Notes: generated from the sequence alone by a model not told the origin. Counted from the first letter of the stretch, positions 37,045-47,056 are shown. The stretch is DNA of 64,000 bases from an uncultured Faecalicatena sp. (GCA_902489075.1 CABTYO010000003.1:62001-126000), one strand, 5' to 3'. Translations and numbers: made by a program.

Positions 37045-38314
37045 CCTCAAAGGTGCTTCCGCCCTCCGGTGTATCCAGAACCTCAAGTGAAAGCTTCATA
37101 GAATCCGCCAGCATTTTTGCAATACTGAGTCCCAGACCGGAATGCTCCTTATCATTCCGTGCCTGATCGGTGCGGTAAAAACGGTCAAAAACCCGGCTTT
37201 TCTGAGAATCAGGGATTCCCGGTCCATGATCCGTGACAGAAACGCTCAGCCGTCTGTCATGCAGGCGGGCGGATAAACGGATGGCAGATGCGTCTTCAGT
37301 ACATCCGTAGGCAATGGCATTATCTAAAAGGATACATAAAATCTGGTAGATCCACTCATAATTCCCGGAGACTTTCGGAAGAAAGTCTTCCGGGAGTTTT
37401 AAGTTCAGCCGGATCCCTTTCGAGTCACAAAGGGGTTCATAAGTCTCAAAAATCTGCAGCAGCAGTGCGTCAATCTCTACCGGCTGCATTTCCACAGGGA
37501 GATGATCCCCGGAAGATAAAAGGAGCAGGTTCTTGATCAGGTTTCCTGCACGTTTACATTCCTTCTGGATAAAGAGCGCCATCTTAGGAGCCTGGTTGGG
37601 CATGGCAAGGATTGCCGAAGCGCTCGTCTGCATGACTGCAAGAGGGGAACGCAGCTCATGGGAGGCAGCGGCAATGAATTCATTCTGCTTTTGATGGTAT
37701 TCTTCGATCGGAAGAACTGCTTTTCCCACAACGTGGCGGCTGACAAGAAAGAGAGAAAACACTCCGAGCAGCTCTAAAAATAGAAAAACAGCAATCTGAA
37801 ACAGAAGCTCCCGGTGAAGCGTGGTGGTCTCTTCCAGAAGAATCAGTGACCGAAAGCCTGTCGCAGTTGTAGTCACCATCACTGTCCCGCGGTAAGAGTC
37901 ATGGTGCTCTCCACGCAGGGAAAACACAGCAGTCTTCAACAGTGAGGTCGAGGCGGGTCTGGTATTCGTATCGATTCCCTGTTTTTTCGCCTCTTCCTTT
38001 GCAAGTGTAATCAAAGAATCACGGCTGGTAGCCGGCGCCCAGGAGCCAGGAAAGAACAACGGGGTCTGGTTGTCTTCAATATGGACAATAAAATGTCCCT
38101 CTGCCTCCAGCTTTGCGAGCCAGTCATCAGAAAGGCTGGAAGTATTCTCCAGACGGTGAGTGAGATCCAGTAATTGATTCTGAAAAAAGGTGTCATTCTG
38201 GCTTTTACTTAACCGGACCTGGTAAAATAAAGCAACGATAAGTACGAGCGTTAAGATCACGCCCGTTGCTGCTGTAAATAAAAAGGTTAAGTGCCGCTGC
38301 AGTTTTCGTATCAT
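37016..38314 (-). CDS. two-component sensor histidine kinase
   Basis: 432 residues. Helix at ~12-34, outer sensor domain (~35-160), second helix (~175-197), H-box EFIAAASHELRSPLAVM, then N box, DHGPGIP and GLGLSIAKML. It overlaps its response regulator by four bases. It converges on, and overlaps, the GH42 gene. Confidence 0.9.
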   Translation of the reverse strand: MIRKLQRHLTFLFTAATGVILTLVLIVALFYQVRLSKSQNDTFFQNQLLDLTHRLENTSSLSDDWLAKLEAEGHFIVHIEDNQTPLFFPGSWAPATSRDSLITLAKEEAKKQGIDTNTRPASTSLLKTAVFSLRGEHHDSYRGTVMVTTTATGFRSLILLEETTTLHRELLFQIAVFLFLELLGVFSLFLVSRHVVGKAVLPIEEYHQKQNEFIAAASHELRSPLAVMQTSASAILAMPNQAPKMALFIQKECKRAGNLIKNLLLLSSGDHLPVEMQPVEIDALLLQIFETYEPLCDSKGIRLNLKLPEDFLPKVSGNYEWIYQILCILLDNAIAYGCTEDASAIRLSARLHDRRLSVSVTDHGPGIPDSQKSRVFDRFYRTDQARNDKEHSGLGLSIAKMLADSMKLSLEVLDTPEGGSTFEVNFFHLIPD

Positions 38315-38988
38315 GTATCTTTCTCCAGTCTGTATCCAAGTCCGTGGATGGTTGCGATCTTTACCTTGCTGTTCAATTTACGCAGGTGTTTGCGCAGATA
38401 ATAAATATATGTGTCAAGGTTTCCATCCTCCACCTCGCCGTCGGGTCCCCAGACGCGTGTATAGATCAGCTGGCGTGCCAGTGTCTGACCCGGATTTTTC
38501 AGAAAATATTCCATTAAAAGTGCTTCCCGGCGGGAAAGCTGGATTTCAGTCTGCCCCGAACGAAGAATATGGCTTTCCGGCTGAAAGGAAAGATCTCCAT
38601 AGGTCATCTGGTCCGTATGCTCCAGGGAAACAGGCCTTCTTACAAGGGCACGGATTCTGGCAAGCAGTTCGCCCACATCATACGGCTTTACAATGTAGTC
38701 ATCGGCACCGCAGTCAAGGCCTTCGATCCGGTCGGAGATGGAATCGACCGCGGTGGCGAGGATCACGGGTGTATGGATCTGGTTTTCCCGAAGCAGCTTG
38801 AGAATAGTAAGCCCATCCATGCCTGGCAGCATCCGGTCCAGAATGATTACGTCATATATATTGTGGAGCGCATAATATACGGCATCCGCGCCGTCTGTGA
38901 TGCAGTCCGTCTGAAATCCACTGTGTTCTAACTGGAGCTTTAAAGCTTCTAAAAGCTGTTCATCATCTTCAATAATCAAAATACGCAT
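38311..38988 (-). CDS. OmpR-family response regulator
   Basis: 225 residues: receiver domain with phospho-acceptor Asp in DVIILDRMLPGMDG and a C-terminal winged helix ending with KIATIHGLGYRLE. First gene of the regulator/kinase pair and divergent from the lipoprotein operon at 39167, which is its likely target. Confidence 0.9.
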   Translation of the reverse strand: MRILIIEDDEQLLEALKLQLEHSGFQTDCITDGADAVYYALHNIYDVIILDRMLPGMDGLTILKLLRENQIHTPVILATAVDSISDRIEGLDCGADDYIVKPYDVGELLARIRALVRRPVSLEHTDQMTYGDLSFQPESHILRSGQTEIQLSRREALLMEYFLKNPGQTLARQLIYTRVWGPDGEVEDGNLDTYIYYLRKHLRKLNSKVKIATIHGLGYRLEKDT

Positions 38989-39166
38989 ATGTAAAAAATT
39001 CCTTTTCCTATCTGATCGTCTTCATTACATCACACAGTATATCACAGAAACCTCAAAAAATTCTTTAAAAAAAGAATAGATACTTTCAAGATTTTTTGAG
39101 ATTTGGCTGATAAGATAATATCAGCGGCCAGGATCTGGTGGATATTTATATGAGAGGAGCAAGGGT

Positions 39167-41380
39167 ATGAAAGGTAGAAAGACAGGAAAGAGGGCAGCTG
39201 CATTCCTGCTTATAGCAGGGCTGATAACAGGGATGGTTACCGGATGTGCCCATCAGCCGGAAAAGGAGAAGGAACCCACTCCGAAAGGGCGCTATGTGGA
39301 ATCTGAGATTGCGCTGCCGGAAGGGGCGGGAAGGCCGTTTGGAATGGAATATGGAGAAGAGGGGCTGGTACTGTATACCAGTTCGGAAGATGAGCAGGAG
39401 TATCAGAGTTATGTCTATGAAAATGACACCTGGTCCTCCCCACATAAAGAGGACTGGCTGACAGACGCAACAGCGCGGCTGGGCCTGCATGTGGTGGATG
39501 TGTATTCCGGGAGAGACGGGAAGAAGTATGCCCTGGCAGAATCGGGGCAGGGAACCCACCTTTTCACCGCTGCAGAAGATGGCACGGCCAAAGATGTTAC
39601 ACCCCCGGTAGAAGCAGAACAGGAGGCAGCGGTCTTTAGTGATGTGGTGGTATTGAAGGATGGAACCATTGGCATTGGAAATTACAGCAGTACAATGGCT
39701 GAGTTTTACAAAGCCGGGGAGATGGTATTTTCAACAGAAGGAATCCAGGCCGGCTTCTTAGAAGAACAGAACATGCTGGAAGCAAGTGACAGGACCATTG
39801 CAGTGATCGGACAGGATGCAGCCAGCATTGAATTTTATTCTGCGGCGGACTTTGCAGAAAAGAACACGATATCAACCGGGCAGGACCTGAAGGACTGCTT
39901 CCTTGTTCCGGGAGAAGACGGGGCATGGTATTTTGTGAATAAAAAAGGAATCCACAGGGTCACGGAAGATGGAAGCATCTCCGAGATGATCATGGATGGC
40001 GCGAATGGACTGATGAGTAATGATGTGACATGGTTTTTTCGCAGATTCATAAGGGGCAGTGGGGAGACATTCTACGGATTATATTCGAATGCAGACCAGG
40101 AATGGAAGCTGATGAAGTATGCATTCGACAAGGAGGCGGCCGCGGTCAGGGAGAAGACACTGAGCGTTTACAGCCTCACAGAAAGCAGTACGGTGACCCT
40201 GGCGGTGAATGAGTTTAAAAACCGCTATCCGGACGTGCAGGTAGAATATATCACGGCCGTAACCGGGGACGAGATGCCCACGGCAGACCATATCCGCACC
40301 CTGAATGCGGAACTGCTCGGTGGAAGCGGGGCGGATGTACTGATTCTGGACGGCCTTCCCATGGAGTCTTATATGGAAAAAGGAGTGCTTGCAGATCTGT
40401 CGGCTCTTGCCGGAAAGCTTGAGGAGTCTGGGGTACTTAAAAATGTAACAGAAGGTATGGCGCAAAAGGACGGGAAGATCTATGCAGTCCCAGCACGCGT
40501 GAACATTCCGGTCCTCTTTGGAACAAAGGATGAGATCAAAGCATGTGAGAGCATCGATTCCCTGCGTACATATGTGCAGGCAAATCCGGATAAAAGATTG
40601 TTCGGAGTCACCTACCATGACCTGATCGGCATGACGCTTTTTCATATGTTTTATGAGGAAATGAAGACGGAAAATGGTGGAATAAGTGAAGAAAAACTGA
40701 GCAGTCTTCTGTCTGCATGGATGCAGATCGGCGAGAACGGGAAGTTCCGGGAATATGAAGAGAAGTATTTCGAATCTGAGGAGTCTGTATGGCCGTATCT
40801 TGACAAGAGTTTCTGCACGTCAGAGATAGTGCCGGAGGAGGAGAACTATGCAGAGGTGATTGAAATCGAAGGCCTGAGTGCTACGCAGATGTTCTACCCA
40901 GGGGCCAGAAAGACAGGAAGCCAGCCTCAGGACCTGAAAGGATATTATGTACCGAAAGTGATTGCAGGAGTGAATGCTTCTACGAAACAGCCAGAGCTTT
41001 CCCAGGCGTTTGTGGAAAGTCTTTTTACCGAAACAGTACAGCAGACAGAGGTCTGGGAAGGATTTCCTGTATTGGACTCTGTTTTGGAAACCTATCCTGA
41101 CTATGTAGAAAGTGAAGATGGGCAAAAGCAGACCATGAAATTCGGTGCGGTCAACTATGTGACAGGGGAACGCTATGAAGAGACGATGACCTATCCGACG
41201 AGGGAAGAGATGGAGGCTTTGATCACGATGCTGAAAGGGTTGACGACACCCTTTATCCAGAACCGGATGATTTCGGATACGGTGCAGCAGGAGATGGAGA
41301 AATGCTATGCGAAAAAGAAGTCTCCAGAAGAGACCGCGAAAACCATCTGCCAGAAAGTCGACACTTATCTGGCGGAATAA
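39167..41380 (+). CDS. lipoprotein: N-terminal beta-propeller-like region fused to a solute-binding domain
   Basis: 737 residues. Signal peptide with lipobox GMVTGC at about residue 27. Residues ~45-325 are rich in short beta repeats (for example GIHRVTEDGSIS, GKKYALAESGQGTHLF) and look like a propeller. From about 333 a family 1 extracellular solute-binding domain begins (TLAVNEFKNRYPDVQVEYIT) and runs to the end. Solute-binding lipoproteins normally lack the propeller half. First gene of the operon with two sugar-type permeases. Confidence 0.75.
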   Translation: MKGRKTGKRAAAFLLIAGLITGMVTGCAHQPEKEKEPTPKGRYVESEIALPEGAGRPFGMEYGEEGLVLYTSSEDEQEYQSYVYENDTWSSPHKEDWLTDATARLGLHVVDVYSGRDGKKYALAESGQGTHLFTAAEDGTAKDVTPPVEAEQEAAVFSDVVVLKDGTIGIGNYSSTMAEFYKAGEMVFSTEGIQAGFLEEQNMLEASDRTIAVIGQDAASIEFYSAADFAEKNTISTGQDLKDCFLVPGEDGAWYFVNKKGIHRVTEDGSISEMIMDGANGLMSNDVTWFFRRFIRGSGETFYGLYSNADQEWKLMKYAFDKEAAAVREKTLSVYSLTESSTVTLAVNEFKNRYPDVQVEYITAVTGDEMPTADHIRTLNAELLGGSGADVLILDGLPMESYMEKGVLADLSALAGKLEESGVLKNVTEGMAQKDGKIYAVPARVNIPVLFGTKDEIKACESIDSLRTYVQANPDKRLFGVTYHDLIGMTLFHMFYEEMKTENGGISEEKLSSLLSAWMQIGENGKFREYEEKYFESEESVWPYLDKSFCTSEIVPEEENYAEVIEIEGLSATQMFYPGARKTGSQPQDLKGYYVPKVIAGVNASTKQPELSQAFVESLFTETVQQTEVWEGFPVLDSVLETYPDYVESEDGQKQTMKFGAVNYVTGERYEETMTYPTREEMEALITMLKGLTTPFIQNRMISDTVQQEMEKCYAKKKSPEETAKTICQKVDTYLAE

Positions 41381-41478
41381 GTAAACTTCCAGAGTTAGAA
41401 AATGTGTCGGATAGAAAATATGTCGGTCAGGAAAAGCAGCAGTCAGGAAATATGGCGATCAAAAAGGAGGCAGAAAGC

Positions 41479-42327
41479 ATGAGGAAAAGAGAAGAAAAAA
41501 CGGCATATTTCTTTTTGCTTCCGAGCCTTTTGGGCACGGCGGTCTTCGTACTCCTTCCCTTTCTGGATGTGATACGCCGCTCTTTTTTTCAGGCAGTGGG
41601 CACGACCTTCGTGGGATTTGAAAATTACCAGGAGGTGCTTAACAATGCTGCGTTTTTGCAGGCGCTCTCCCACACGGTGAAATTTTTTGGCATCTGTCTT
41701 CCTCTGTTACTGGCAGTATCATTTGGAATGGCGGTATGTATCTTACGGTTACCGGCCGTGGGAAAATGGCTGGAAAGTCTGTTCCTTCTGCCTATGGCGC
41801 TCCCGGCTGCGTCCATTGTTGTGTTCTGGAAGCTCTTATTCCATGATAGCGGAGCGCTGAATCAGCTGTTAGCCTGGTTCGGGCTTAAGGGATGTGACTG
41901 GATGAATACAGAAGCCGCCTTTGCAGTGCTTGTGGGCACGTATATCTGGAAAAATCTCGGCTATGACATGATCCTCTGGATTGTGGGTCTGTCTGAGATA
42001 TCCAGAGAGCAGTACGAAGCGGCAGAAGTCAGTGGGGCGAACCGTTTTCAGATCTTTGTGTATATCACCCTTCCACAGATGAAAACATGTGCAGTCATGA
42101 CGGGGGTGCTGTCTTTTGTCAATGCGTTTAAGGTATTTCGGGAGGCATACCTGATCGCGGGGGACTATCCGCACAGCAGTATTTATATGCTGCAGCATCT
42201 GTTTAATAACTGGTTCACCAAACTGGATATCCAGAAGCTGAGCGCGGCGGCAGTCATGATTGCGGCAGGGATCAGTGTGATTTTTTGGCTTTTGGAGTGG
42301 TGGAATGCAAAGGAGGAAAGAGAGTGA
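41479..42327 (+). CDS. MalF-type ABC importer permease
   Basis: 282 residues from ATG 41479 behind AAAGGAGG; the open frame starts earlier at 41302 but without a site. Six hydrophobic segments and the EAA loop near EQYEAAEVSGANRFQIFVY. Inner-membrane half of a carbohydrate importer. Its TGA overlaps the next ATG by one base. Confidence 0.85.
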   Translation: MRKREEKTAYFFLLPSLLGTAVFVLLPFLDVIRRSFFQAVGTTFVGFENYQEVLNNAAFLQALSHTVKFFGICLPLLLAVSFGMAVCILRLPAVGKWLESLFLLPMALPAASIVVFWKLLFHDSGALNQLLAWFGLKGCDWMNTEAAFAVLVGTYIWKNLGYDMILWIVGLSEISREQYEAAEVSGANRFQIFVYITLPQMKTCAVMTGVLSFVNAFKVFREAYLIAGDYPHSSIYMLQHLFNNWFTKLDIQKLSAAAVMIAAGISVIFWLLEWWNAKEERE

Positions 42328-43157
42328 TGAAACGTTTTGTATGGGGAGCCATCGGTGGGCTCATGGTCTTCCCACTGCTGTTCATGATCGGGAATTCCTT
42401 TATGGGAATGCAGGAATTACAGGAGGCATACGGCGCGGTGCTGGGTGGTACAGGCGGCGGCATGGTTTCCATGAGGCTTATGCCACAGTACCCGACACTT
42501 CGCCCCTATGTAGAACTTCTGTTGGATTCACCGGGCTTTTTCGTAATGTTCTGGAACTCCGTCAGACAGGTTTTTACGATTCTGGCAGGGCAGGCAGTCA
42601 TCGGAATTCCGGCCGCCTGGGCATTTGCAAGATACCGTTTCAGGGGACGTAAGGGATTGTTCTTGGTCTATATGGTTCTGATGATCATGCCGTTTCAGGT
42701 GACCATGGTCTCCAATTATCTGGTACTTTCAAAGTTATCGCTCATGGACACACATTTTACGCTGATTCTCCCGGGAATCTTCTCTACCTTCCCAGTATTT
42801 ATTATGGAAAAATTCTTCCGGGCAATCCCCGAGTCGATGATCGAAGCGGCAAAAGTAGACGGAGCCGGGCCTTTACACATCTTTTTGAAGCTCGGTCTGC
42901 CCCTTGGCGCGCCGGGAATCATGGCGGCTCTGCTTTTAAATTTCCTGGAATACTGGAATGCAATCGAGGCTCCCATGACTTTTTTAAAAACAAAAGCGAA
43001 GTTTCCGCTGTCCTTATATCTGCCGGAGCTTACTGTGGATCAGATCAGTGTGGCTTTTACTGCCTCTGTTGTGATGATGATTCCGGCCGTGTTTGGATTT
43101 TTGTGGGGTAAGGATTATCTCAGGATGGGAATCGCGGCATCCGGGTTAAAGGAATAG
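42327..43157 (+). CDS. MalG-type ABC importer permease
   Basis: 276 residues from ATG 42327 with AGGAGG ahead. Six hydrophobic segments; EAA loop SMIEAAKVDGAGPLHIFLKL. Partners with the preceding permease. No ATPase gene is found in this operon, so a shared ATPase encoded elsewhere is needed, as with MsmK in other Firmicutes. Confidence 0.85.
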   Translation: MKRFVWGAIGGLMVFPLLFMIGNSFMGMQELQEAYGAVLGGTGGGMVSMRLMPQYPTLRPYVELLLDSPGFFVMFWNSVRQVFTILAGQAVIGIPAAWAFARYRFRGRKGLFLVYMVLMIMPFQVTMVSNYLVLSKLSLMDTHFTLILPGIFSTFPVFIMEKFFRAIPESMIEAAKVDGAGPLHIFLKLGLPLGAPGIMAALLLNFLEYWNAIEAPMTFLKTKAKFPLSLYLPELTVDQISVAFTASVVMMIPAVFGFLWGKDYLRMGIAASGLKE

Positions 43158-43177
43158 GAAAAAAGGAGGCACAAAAG

Positions 43178-44626
43178 GTGAAAGAAAAAATATTAAAAGG
43201 CATCCTCTCATTTTTTGTGATTATGTTCTGCTGTACACTGACCGCACGCGGGGCCGCGTCTGTGACGGTTGCAAAGGTCATGACAGAAGAGATGAAGAGG
43301 GGAAAGCTTACCAAAAGTTTTTCGGGAAGCGGAGAAATTGTGGCAGGAGATAAGAACTTCCAGTCCCTGCCGGAGGGGCAGAAGGTGGCGCGCATCCTGG
43401 TGAGTGCGGGAAGTGAGATCAAAAAAGGGCAGCCGGTCGTCCAGCTTGACCTCAGCTATCTTGAGCAGCAGATGGCGAAGAAAAACCGGGAGATTGAGAA
43501 AATGAAGCTTACACTTTTACAGCAGGAGATTGAGGAAAACGGAAGTGCAAGGGTACCGGCAACAGCGCAGGCAGAGCTGGCACTTACGGAGGCACAAAGT
43601 AACCTGGAGGCTGCGGAACAAAATTGCGCACAGGCGGAAGCGGACTATGAGGCATATGCACAGCAGAAGGAGAATACGGTGCAGGCGGAAGATGGCGCAG
43701 AGGAGGAAGGTGCGGCGGAAGAGGCAGCAGTGCAGACTTTGACAGGGGAAGCTGCTGGGGTACAGACAGCCGCGGAAGAAAACGTAAGCGGGCAGATGGT
43801 GTTAGAGGGGTACACAGCACAGGAGTTTATACAGCAAAAGGAGAGGCTGGATGCGGCCGCCGCGGAAGTGGAGACAGCAAAAAGGGCATACGAACAGGCA
43901 CAGCAGGCGTATAACCTTGCGCAACAGGAGGAAACTGCGCAGCAGGCAAATGAAGCCACACAGAGGGAGCGTGCCAGGCTATCGGGGGCAGCAGCACAGT
44001 TAGACATGGAGGCACTGTTAGAAGAGTCTGGCAGACTGGAACAGCTCCAAAAGGCGAAGGGCATTGTGACAGCGCAGTCGGATGGCATCCTGGAATTAGT
44101 CCAGACACAGGAAGGGGCACTTACCACAGGAACCGAGCAGATCATACTGCAGACAGGATCGGTCGAGGCCTGCGGAGTCCTTCCCCCGGGGCAGACAGCG
44201 GTGGCAGAGGTGGGCGATGAGGTTCAGATACGGATTCAGGGAGACACACAGAGCCTTCCGGTCAGCATCGGGCGGTTCGGAAAAGATCAGGACGGAAATA
44301 ATGTGTGGTATGGGAAGATAGAAGGCGGTTACCGGGCTGGCACAGCATTTTCATATGAGTACAGTGAAAGCTCCCCACATTATTACGAGAGCCTGATTCC
44401 GCTTGGTGCACTTCATGAAGAGCGGGGGATGGCGTATGTACTGACGGCTGAGGTACGCCCAGGAATATTGGGGGAGAGTTATGTGGCGGTGAAGATTCCT
44501 GTCACTGTCCTGGAAAAGGACGGCGAGAATGCCGCTATCCAGACGACTCTTTCCAGGGAGGCACGGATTATCACACAGTCCGGTAAATATGTGAAGGAAG
44601 GTGACAGAGTACGGTTAAGCAATTGA
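43178..44626 (+). CDS. HlyD/MacA-like membrane-fusion protein
   Basis: 482 residues from GTG 43178 with AAGGAGG ahead. Signal or anchor helix (about 5-25), a biotinyl-lipoyl half-motif around residue 65-90 (VARILVSAGSEIKKGQPVV), a long coiled coil rich in Ala, Gln and Glu (~100-300), then the second lipoyl half (IVTAQSDGILELVQTQEGAL) and beta-barrel. Such adaptors serve MacB-type exporters. The Ala/Gln-rich coil is unusually low in complexity. Confidence 0.8.
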   Translation: MKEKILKGILSFFVIMFCCTLTARGAASVTVAKVMTEEMKRGKLTKSFSGSGEIVAGDKNFQSLPEGQKVARILVSAGSEIKKGQPVVQLDLSYLEQQMAKKNREIEKMKLTLLQQEIEENGSARVPATAQAELALTEAQSNLEAAEQNCAQAEADYEAYAQQKENTVQAEDGAEEEGAAEEAAVQTLTGEAAGVQTAAEENVSGQMVLEGYTAQEFIQQKERLDAAAAEVETAKRAYEQAQQAYNLAQQEETAQQANEATQRERARLSGAAAQLDMEALLEESGRLEQLQKAKGIVTAQSDGILELVQTQEGALTTGTEQIILQTGSVEACGVLPPGQTAVAEVGDEVQIRIQGDTQSLPVSIGRFGKDQDGNNVWYGKIEGGYRAGTAFSYEYSESSPHYYESLIPLGALHEERGMAYVLTAEVRPGILGESYVAVKIPVTVLEKDGENAAIQTTLSREARIITQSGKYVKEGDRVRLSN

Positions 44627-45630
44627 AACGATATGCAGGAAAATTAGCCGTCCTGATATTCGCAGGGGTTCTTTGCGGAATCGGGGTGAGAAGTTATGGA
44701 ACTCTGAAACAGTTTGACGGACAGGCAGGCTTTTATTACCAAACGGATGTTGTTACAGGGGAGCAGCTTGGAAAGTTCTGGGAAAATGCCACAGAGGATG
44801 CCAAAAGGGAAATAAAGGGGCTGGTGTTCTTCAGAACAGAGAAAGAAGTTGAGATTACAAATGAAAGTCTGGGACGAAGTGAAAAAGGGGAGCTGATTGA
44901 AACCGCCGGAAATATGTATCTGGTCGTGCCGGGAACTCTGATCAGGGGAAGCTTTGTGACGGACAGTGACTTAAGGGGATGTGTACTCAGCAGCAAGGCG
45001 GCGGAGCTTCTGTACGGCGGCGAAGACATCATAGGGGAAGAAGTCCGGATTGGAAAGAACATGTACAGGATCAGAGGAATCGTGGATCTGGGTAAAAGCT
45101 TATGTATGGTACAGGGAGGGGCAGAGAAACAATACTCCTGTATCAGGGCCGAAGCCCCCGGATACCCCCTGTCTGTCGTACAGCAGATGTTAACGGGCCT
45201 GCTTCCATCAGACTGTGAGTGGATCTCGGAAGGCAATTTCTACTATGCAGCAGGGCGGTTCTTTCTGCTCCTTCCGGCGTGGGGCCTTTTAGTCATCGGA
45301 TACGCGAAATGCCGAAAACAGGTGCGTCTGATCTCGAACAGGGTGTTAAGAGCCGCAATGGAAATGGGAGTCCCCGTGGCAGTATTTTGTGGAGTCTGCG
45401 TGATTCTGCTTGTAAGTCTCAGGTTTTCGGATGATTATATTCCGACAGCCTGGTCCGACTTTTCGTTCTGGACGGAACTATTCCGTAAGAAGAGTGAACT
45501 GCTGGCTGCACTGCTTGAGAATCCATTCCAGATTGCGGATTCCATCATGCTGGGAAGCCTGGCAGCAGTTGTGGCGACAGGGGTGGTGCTGTCTCAGATT
45601 ACTCTTGACATTTGGAAGAAGGAAAGCTAA
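44623..45630 (+). CDS. MacB/FtsX-like membrane protein, exporter permease
   Basis: 335 residues from a TTG that overlaps the previous stop (TTGA). One N-terminal helix, an outer MacB-type domain (~25-200, with VLSSKAAELLYGGEDIIGEE and YRIRGIVDLGK), then three C-terminal helices. This is the FtsX topology in compact form. No ATPase is adjacent, so its energy source is unclear. Confidence 0.65.
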   Translation: MKRYAGKLAVLIFAGVLCGIGVRSYGTLKQFDGQAGFYYQTDVVTGEQLGKFWENATEDAKREIKGLVFFRTEKEVEITNESLGRSEKGELIETAGNMYLVVPGTLIRGSFVTDSDLRGCVLSSKAAELLYGGEDIIGEEVRIGKNMYRIRGIVDLGKSLCMVQGGAEKQYSCIRAEAPGYPLSVVQQMLTGLLPSDCEWISEGNFYYAAGRFFLLLPAWGLLVIGYAKCRKQVRLISNRVLRAAMEMGVPVAVFCGVCVILLVSLRFSDDYIPTAWSDFSFWTELFRKKSELLAALLENPFQIADSIMLGSLAAVVATGVVLSQITLDIWKKES

Positions 45631-45652
45631 ACTAAGGAAAGGAATTAAATAA

Positions 45653-45747
45653 AAGCAGGGGTGCTGGCGCAAGCCGGCTGAGAGTAAGACTGTCATGGTC
45701 TTTAACCCGTATACCTGATCTGGATAATGCCAGCGTAGGAAAGCAGA
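45653..45747 (+). ncRNA. TPP riboswitch (THI element)
   Basis: Contains the conserved blocks GGGGTGCTGGC..., GGCTGAGAG, the ACCCGTATACCTGATCTGGATAATGCCAGCG region (seen as ACCTGATCTGGATAATGCC) and AGGAAAGCA. These are the core of the thiamine-pyrophosphate aptamer. It precedes the thiamine transport genes and their terminator. Confidence 0.95.
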
Positions 45748-45750
45748 TAG

Positions 45751-45854
45751 AGAATACTTACCGAACAGGATGAGAAGAAGGAATCTTTAAGAGAACCTTC
45801 GGTAAGAACAGGAAGAATGCGGACCCCGTCAGACAGATCTGGCGGGGCTTTTTT
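45751..45854 (+). terminator. expression platform of the TPP riboswitch
   Basis: A perfect 10-bp stem (45824-45833 with 45838-45847) followed by TTTTTT is the terminator. A competing hairpin ACTTACCGAA/TTCGGTAAG lies at about 45757-45804. When TPP is bound, transcription should stop here. Confidence 0.9.
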
Positions 45855-46002
45855 GTATCGGAGGCTTTTTTAAGAGCAATCAGGAACTTCCTGTTATTGA
45901 TCAGAAAAGTCAGGGTATATTAATTCCAGGGCAGATGATACATCTTACCCGAAAGTAAAAAGAAAAACTGTAAACGAAAAATGATAACAGGAGGAAAAAA
46001 GA

Positions 46003-46299
46003 ATGAATGCAAGTGTAGCAATTCAGACACTGCCGGAGGCGGCAAATGATGAGGAACTGATCCGTATCGTAGACGAGGTAATCGCGTATATTAAGAGTAC
46101 AGGGCTGAACTGTTATGTCGGACCTTTTGAGACAGCCATCGAGGGAGACTATGATGAACTGATGGATATCGTAAAGGAATGCCAGCATATCGCCATCCGT
46201 GCAGGCGCACCATCAGTTGCGGCATATATCAAGGTGACATACAAGCCGGAAGGAGACGTGCTTACGATTGAAAAGAAAGTCACAAAACACCATCAGTAA
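46003..46299 (+). CDS. MTH1187/YkoF-like thiamine-binding protein
   Basis: 98 residues with AGGAGG ahead. It matches the small MTH1187 (DUF77) ferredoxin-like fold: SVAIQTLPEAAN at the start, LNCYVGPFETAIEG in the middle. Members bind thiamine or its HMP part in the cytoplasm. First gene of the riboswitch-controlled operon. Confidence 0.85.
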   Translation: MNASVAIQTLPEAANDEELIRIVDEVIAYIKSTGLNCYVGPFETAIEGDYDELMDIVKECQHIAIRAGAPSVAAYIKVTYKPEGDVLTIEKKVTKHHQ

Positions 46300-47056
46300 A
46301 AAGAAATCAGGTCAGGCAGCAGGTTTCTGGCCGGCACTGGCGATCCTTGTGCTTCTGGCACTCTGGCAGACGGCAAGCGGTACGGGGCTGATCTCGAAGT
46401 TCATGCTGCCATCCCCGGTCGATGTGGTGAAGGCATTTATTGCGGACTTCCCGCTTCTGATGATCAATGCGAAGGTGACACTTTTGGAAGCCTTTGTGGG
46501 ACTGGCAATGGGGGTGCTGATCGGTTTTCTTATGGCAGTGGTCATGGACCGGTTTGAGAAGGTATATCAGGCGTTTTACCCACTGATCGTACTGACCCAG
46601 ACTGTGCCGACCGTGGCTATTGCACCGCTTCTGGTCTTATGGTTCGGTTATGAGATGCTGCCGAAGGTGATCCTGATTGTGATTGTGACATTTTTCCCGA
46701 TCACAGTCAGCCTGCTGGATGGATTTCGCGCGGCGGACCGGGATACGATCAGCCTGATGCGATCCATGGGAGCCTCTAAGATGCAGATTTTCTGGTTTGT
46801 CAAATTTCCCGGTTCTCTCGGACAGTTCTTTGCAAGCCTTCGAATCTCCGCATCCTATGCCGTAGTGGGCGCTGTGATCTCAGAGTGGCTGGGCGGTTTC
46901 AACGGTCTGGGCGTGTATATGATCCGGGTGAAGAAGGGATTTTCCTTTGATAAAATGTTTGCGGTGATCTTTCTGATCTCTGCCATCAGCCTGCTTCTCA
47001 TGAAGGCGGTGAATCTGCTGCAGAAAAAGTGCATGCCGTGGGAAACACAGAAATAA
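46268..47056 (+). CDS. thiX: ABC permease of thiamine precursor importer
   Basis: 262 residues from TTG 46268, overlapping the previous gene by 32 bases; no later start would keep the first helix. SsuC/TauC-type permease with about six helices and the EAA loop region DRDTISLMRSMGASKMQIFW. With the next two genes it fits the ThiXYZ importer of HMP-like thiamine precursors. Confidence 0.8.
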   Translation: MKRKSQNTISKKKSGQAAGFWPALAILVLLALWQTASGTGLISKFMLPSPVDVVKAFIADFPLLMINAKVTLLEAFVGLAMGVLIGFLMAVVMDRFEKVYQAFYPLIVLTQTVPTVAIAPLLVLWFGYEMLPKVILIVIVTFFPITVSLLDGFRAADRDTISLMRSMGASKMQIFWFVKFPGSLGQFFASLRISASYAVVGAVISEWLGGFNGLGVYMIRVKKGFSFDKMFAVIFLISAISLLLMKAVNLLQKKCMPWETQK

